Below, in pieces: positions 14,102 to 17,702 of a stretch of 17,702 bases of DNA. The position numbers and the translations under genes are program-made. The stretch spans positions 1 to 17,702 of the forward strand of contig CAKZZK010000124.1 of the NCBI GenBank assembly GCA_937885235.1. The letters are read 5' to 3'. The stretch is from an uncultured Treponema sp. (GTDB taxonomy: Bacteria > Spirochaetota > Spirochaetia > Treponematales > Treponemataceae). The notes under the pieces are model-generated. The model saw nothing but the letters and a program-made list of their open reading frames with translations. It searched no databases and had not been told where the DNA came from. How positions within the stretch are numbered: the stretch's first letter is position 1; every line of letters starts with the position of its first letter.

Positions 14102-15352
14102 ATGGACAATTTAGCAAACGACTTACTGGAGCGCTTCCTGCGCTACGTGCAGGTGTACAGCGAAAGCGACTCCCAGAAGGCGGACAGGGGCATTTCCCCC
14201 AGCACCCCTTGCCAGTGGGATATGGCAAAGCTCCTCCGTGCGGAGCTGCAGGGGCTTGGACTTGAAAACGTACAGACAGACAGCCATTGCTTTACCTACG
14301 CACTGCTTCCCGCAAGCTCCGGCGCAGAAGATGAGCCCTCTTTCTGCCTGATGGCACACATAGATACCGTTGACGAAGTGAGCGGCAAGGATGTCAAGCC
14401 CATCGTGCACAGGGACTACGACGGCACAGCAATCACCCTTCCTGCCGGCATCACGCTTGACCCTGCTGCGGACAAGCACCTTGCAGAGGCGGGCAGGGAG
14501 CATGATACCGTCATCACCTCCAGCGGCGACACCCTGCTCGGCGCAGATGACAAGGCGGGCGTTGCGGAAATCATGACGGCAATCTCGTATCTTGTCGCCC
14601 ACCCCGAGGAACGGCACGGCCCCATAGAGATCCTCTTTTCCCCAGACGAAGAGACGGGACATGGCATGGACCATGTAAACCTGCGGCTCCTGCGTTCAAA
14701 GGCGTGTTATACGGTTGACGGCGGGCACATTGGCGAGCTGGAGACCGAGTGCTTCAACGCATTCAAGAGCGAGGTCACGTTTTATGGAAAATCAAAGCAC
14801 ACGGGAGATGCCCGCCCCGACATGGTGAACGCCGTGTGCATGGCGGCGGCATTTGTCTCCTCCCTTCCCCGCCACGAAATGCCGGAGACAACGGACGGCT
14901 ATATGGGCTTTTATGCTCCCCTCGAAATGGAGGCATCGCTTGAAAAAGCCCGCGTCATGCTCCTCCTGCGGGATTTTACAACGGAAGGTATGGAAAAGCG
15001 CAAGCAGCTTATCGAACAGATTGCAAAAACAGTGGAACTCAGCTTTGGCGGACGGGTGGAAGTCGTACACACAGAGCAGTACCGCAATATGAAGGAAAAA
15101 CTCGCCGCCCAGCCGCGCGTCGTACAGAACCTCGTGGCAGCCTACCGTGCGGCAGGAATAGAGCCGACCTTCCCCCCCATACGCGGCGGAACGGACGGCT
15201 CGCGTCTTACCGAGATGGGGCTTCCCACGCCGAATATCTTTACGGGCGGGCACAGTTACCACTCCCGATATGAATGGGCAAGCTTGAATCAGATGCGGAG
15301 CGCGGTGGAAGTGCTCCTCCATCTTTCAAAGGCATGGCTGGAAAACAAGTGA
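14102..15352 (+). CDS. pepT: Peptidase T (tripeptide aminopeptidase)
   Basis: Cytoplasmic M20-family di-zinc aminopeptidase that releases the N-terminal residue of tripeptides. 416 residues, normal for PepT. The metal and catalytic residues are all visible and match the family order: His86 and Asp88 in AHIDTVD, Asp149 in LLGADDKAG, Glu183 (base) and Glu184 in SPDEETGHG, Asp206 in TVDGGHIG, and His384 in TGGHSYHSRYEW. The ATG at 14102 is chosen because an in-frame ATG at 14057 lies upstream of the predicted promoter. The murA start follows by 10 bp, with its GAGGA site overlapping the pepT stop, so the two are co-transcribed. Confidence 0.95.
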   Translation: MDNLANDLLERFLRYVQVYSESDSQKADRGISPSTPCQWDMAKLLRAELQGLGLENVQTDSHCFTYALLPASSGAEDEPSFCLMAHIDTVDEVSGKDVKPIVHRDYDGTAITLPAGITLDPAADKHLAEAGREHDTVITSSGDTLLGADDKAGVAEIMTAISYLVAHPEERHGPIEILFSPDEETGHGMDHVNLRLLRSKACYTVDGGHIGELETECFNAFKSEVTFYGKSKHTGDARPDMVNAVCMAAAFVSSLPRHEMPETTDGYMGFYAPLEMEASLEKARVMLLLRDFTTEGMEKRKQLIEQIAKTVELSFGGRVEVVHTEQYRNMKEKLAAQPRVVQNLVAAYRAAGIEPTFPPIRGGTDGSRLTEMGLPTPNIFTGGHSYHSRYEWASLNQMRSAVEVLLHLSKAWLENK

Positions 15353-15362
15353 GGAAAAAGCT

Positions 15363-16646
15363 ATGTATGAATACCATATAGAAGGGGGCTTCCCCATCAA
15401 GGGCTGCATACAGGTAAGCGGGAACAAGAATGCCGCGCTTCCCTGCATTGCCGCCACACTGCTCTCACAGGAACCCGTCATACTGCGCAACATTCCCGAC
15501 ATTGAGGATACAAACGTCATGCTTTCTATTCTGCGCTCGCTCGGCGTAGGCGTGGAAAAGATAGAGGATCACGTCTGGAAGATAGATGCCGCGCATCTGA
15601 CTTCCACCTCCATTCCTGCGCAGATGTCGCGAAAAATCCGCGCATCCATACTCTTTGCCGGTCCGCTCATTGCCCGCACAGGCAAGGCAACCATGCAGCC
15701 GCCGGGAGGTGATGTCATAGGTCGGCGGCGTGTTGACACGCACTTCCTCGCCCTGCAGGATTTGGGAGCGCGGATAACCACGAACGGCAAGTTTGAGTTC
15801 AGTGCGAACAAGCTTGTCGGAGCAGACATCTTCCTTGACGAAACCTCCGTGACCGCGACGGAAAACGCCATCATGGCAGCCGTGCTTGCCGAGGGGCACA
15901 CGGAAATTACCAACGCCGCAAGCGAGCCCCACGTGCAGGATCTCTGCCTCATGCTGAACGCTATGGGGGCAAAGATCACAGGCGTGGGAAGCAATATCCT
16001 GCACATAGAGGGCGTGAAGAAGCTTTCCGGCACGGACTTTACCATTGGACCGGACTTTATGGAAGTTGGCTCGTTCATCGGACTTGCGGCTTGTACGCGC
16101 GGTTCTATAGAGATAAAGGGCATCCGCCCGAAAGACCTTCGCCCCCTGCGCATTTCCTTTGGCAAGCTGGGCATCCGCTGGAACATAGAGGGGGATTCCC
16201 TCTTTGTATCTGCGGGTCAGGAGATGAAGGTGAACACCGACATAGGCGGCATGATTCCCAAGATAGATGATGCCCCGTGGCCGGGATTTCCGCCGGACCT
16301 CACTTCCATCATGGTGGTGATTGCCACGCAGGTGGAAGGGACGGTGCTTATCTTTGAAAAGATGTTCGAGAGCCGTATGTTCTTTGTGGACAAGCTCATC
16401 AGCATGGGTGCGCGGATTACGCTCTGCGACCCGCACCGTGCCGTTGTGTCAGGTCCGAGCGCGCTCCACGGCGAGCATCTTGTTTCCCCCGACGTGCGCG
16501 CGGGTATGGCTATGGTGATTGCCGCCATGGCAGCCCACGGCAAAAGCAGGATAAGCAATGTCTATCAGATTGAACGCGGCTACGAGCACCTTGTAGAGCG
16601 GCTGCAGTCCCTCGGCGCGCATATTGAGCGCGTGGAGATAAAATAA
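15363..16646 (+). CDS. murA: UDP-N-acetylglucosamine 1-carboxyvinyltransferase with Asp in the active-site loop
   Basis: Transfers enolpyruvate from PEP to UDP-GlcNAc, the first committed step of peptidoglycan synthesis. 427 residues, slightly longer than the 418-420 usual. Lys22 in SGNKNAALP, Asp312 in PGFPPDLTS and Arg379 in SPDVRAG correspond to the E. coli residues Lys22, Asp305 and Arg371. The mobile loop reads PPGGDVIGRRRVD, so the residue matching E. coli Cys115, the fosfomycin target, is Asp117. The same change is known in spirochaetes, chlamydiae and mycobacteria and gives natural fosfomycin insensitivity. The start follows GAGGAA at 15351-15356. It is the second gene of the pepT operon; hairpins follow the stop. 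Confidence 0.96.
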   Translation: MYEYHIEGGFPIKGCIQVSGNKNAALPCIAATLLSQEPVILRNIPDIEDTNVMLSILRSLGVGVEKIEDHVWKIDAAHLTSTSIPAQMSRKIRASILFAGPLIARTGKATMQPPGGDVIGRRRVDTHFLALQDLGARITTNGKFEFSANKLVGADIFLDETSVTATENAIMAAVLAEGHTEITNAASEPHVQDLCLMLNAMGAKITGVGSNILHIEGVKKLSGTDFTIGPDFMEVGSFIGLAACTRGSIEIKGIRPKDLRPLRISFGKLGIRWNIEGDSLFVSAGQEMKVNTDIGGMIPKIDDAPWPGFPPDLTSIMVVIATQVEGTVLIFEKMFESRMFFVDKLISMGARITLCDPHRAVVSGPSALHGEHLVSPDVRAGMAMVIAAMAAHGKSRISNVYQIERGYEHLVERLQSLGAHIERVEIK

Positions 16647-16703
16647 GGCGGGGCACCAGCTCTGCGGCTCCCCGCCTGTCGGGGATGCTGGAATGCATCC
16701 CCG
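16647..16703. terminator. Two tandem GC-rich hairpins between convergent genes
   Basis: Immediately after the murA stop: GGCGGGG (16647-16653) pairs with CCCCGCC (16670-16676). Then CGGGGATGC (16680-16688) pairs perfectly with GCATCCCCG (16695-16703). A small third stem GGCT/AGCC (16710-16724) flanks TTGTTTT. No clean T run follows on either strand, so these may end transcription inefficiently or act as a two-way barrier and mRNA 3' stabiliser between murA and the convergent minus-strand gene. Confidence 0.55.
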
Positions 16704-16741
16704 TGATTTGGCTTTGTTTTAGCCAATCCTGCTGATTGAAA

Positions 16742-17702
16742 TTACTTTACAATCTTAAGCACAAATGTACAGCTATATTTCGTTCCATCGGAAGCAGTCG
16801 CTATTGCCGCTGCCAGATAGGAACTTGCGTCAAAGCTTGCGCTCGGTGTAAATGAATAAGATGAAGCTGAGCCACAGTCTATCGTTTTATCGCCAATAAT
16901 AAAGCTGTAGCTTGTGTATGTCGTATCTGTGATTTTGAGCGTTATTTCTTCGCTTATCTTGACGGTAACAGTGCCACTGCTCGGTGTTCCATCAACTCCT
17001 GTTCCAGTTACTGTTACATTTGATGCAGACAGGTCCGAATAACCGAGAATGGTATATCCCACAGTGCCGGACGGATACTTTGCCTTGTAGGAGCCGTCGG
17101 TGCAGCCAGCTGGGGCTGTTGCCGTTGTATTGGTAGCAGTATCAATCCATTCAGTCCACGAATAGTTTGCCGCGCCAACTGTCTTTTTCAACGTAGTTGG
17201 CGATGCAATAGCAAGCAGCGGAATGTCGTTAGTCCCATCATATACAGAGAACTCATAATAGGTGCCTGTATAATTCTTGCCGCCCAGTGTGAGCGTACCG
17301 CCGTTAAGGTCGTAAACCCGCCTTACAAGGTTAATCTTTGTGGCTGCGGTATAGCCTTTGTAGCCGGTGCTTGCCGTGGTGACAGCGCTGCGGCTGACGG
17401 AATCGGAGGCATACACGGTCGCCCCCTTTGATGTTTTTGCTTTCAATGTTGCGTCAAAGAGCCTGCCCGTGGGCAAACGGAGCGTGTATGTTTCGTTTCC
17501 CGCGCTCAGCGAGCCAGCGACGTATTTTGCAAGGCTTGCATCACCTGTAGCTCCAATCGGGAATGTCTGATGAGCCTTTTCTGTAGTACCATCGGACTCG
17601 TATTCGGTAAGCACAAGCTCAAAATACTTTTCGTTTTCAGAGTTGTCTTTCCATTTGAATACAACATTGTAGAACCCGTCCGTGTCCGACTGGCTGGCAG
17701 AG
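16742..17702 (-). CDS. C-terminal part of a large exported/surface beta-repeat protein (5' end outside window)
   Basis: Partial: the reading frame is open to the right edge, giving 319 visible residues and a TAA stop at 16742. Composition is Ser/Thr/Gly/Tyr-rich with few Cys, typical of extracellular beta-sandwich proteins. The visible start (FYNVVFKWKDN, YFELVLTEY) resembles a fibronectin III-like or jelly-roll strand pattern. Around 130-190, YDLNGGTLTLGG followed by GTYYEFSVYDG and SWTEW recalls an InlB B-repeat-like (Listeria-Bacteroides repeat) module, and 235-319 is a further Thr/Ser-rich beta domain ending in FVLKIVK. No catalytic or anchoring motif is visible because the N-terminus is missing. 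A role in adhesion or substrate binding is a guess. The GTG at 17614 is internal, not the start. Confidence 0.8.
   Translation of the reverse strand, partial: SASQSDTDGFYNVVFKWKDNSENEKYFELVLTEYESDGTTEKAHQTFPIGATGDASLAKYVAGSLSAGNETYTLRLPTGRLFDATLKAKTSKGATVYASDSVSRSAVTTASTGYKGYTAATKINLVRRVYDLNGGTLTLGGKNYTGTYYEFSVYDGTNDIPLLAIASPTTLKKTVGAANYSWTEWIDTATNTTATAPAGCTDGSYKAKYPSGTVGYTILGYSDLSASNVTVTGTGVDGTPSSGTVTVKISEEITLKITDTTYTSYSFIIGDKTIDCGSASSYSFTPSASFDASSYLAAAIATASDGTKYSCTFVLKIVK

Noticed and set aside
15465..16436. Minus-strand open frame (323 codons) opposite murA
   Set aside because: Antisense shadow of a well-supported murA.

Overview
This window most likely comes from a gut- or rumen-associated spirochaete, probably a Treponema. 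Three things point there: a MurA with Asp in place of the usual catalytic Cys (known in spirochaetes, chlamydiae and mycobacteria), a membrane hybrid histidine kinase paired with an output-less two-receiver protein, and lipoprotein-anchored plant-polysaccharide enzymes. The assignment is inference from protein character. No rRNA, tRNA or other taxonomic marker is present.

Layout. Positions 1-198 hold nine tandem 22-bp units that run off the left edge. Next, all on the minus strand, come pdxT and pdxS (the two subunits of the PLP synthase), then a receiver-only response regulator and a large hybrid histidine kinase. In transcription order this is kinase, regulator, pdxS, pdxT; kinase/regulator and pdxS/pdxT are each joined by a 4-bp ATGA overlap. 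Divergent from the kinase is ilvB (acetohydroxyacid synthase large subunit), closed by a clear intrinsic terminator. A 372-bp gap with a decayed coding remnant follows, then glf (UDP-galactopyranose mutase).

The centre is an arabinose-polymer module. A signal-less GH43 enzyme (minus) and a lipoprotein GH51 alpha-L-arabinofuranosidase (plus) are divergently transcribed from a 166-bp intergenic region. A winged-helix regulator with a probable ligand-binding C-terminal domain lies behind the GH51 terminator. The motif ATATCAA occurs twice, exactly 20 bp apart, between the two glycosidases and once in the predicted promoter of the regulator, so that protein is a candidate local regulator. No sugar transporter is in view. 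Then come a structured, GC-rich non-coding stretch, a small exported beta-rich protein of unknown function (minus), a pepT-murA operon (plus), a set of hairpins, and the 3' part of a large surface or exported beta-sandwich protein (minus) cut by the right edge.

The most notable pattern is in start sites. Four genes (hybrid kinase, glf, GH43, pepT), and less clearly pdxS, have a sigma70-like promoter whose -10 box ends only 6-7 nt before the ATG, with no Shine-Dalgarno. This predicts leaderless mRNAs. Other genes here (ilvB, GH51, the exported protein, murA, the response regulator) have ordinary ribosome binding sites, so two initiation modes would coexist. I did not find a CRISPR array, an insertion sequence or any RNA gene.
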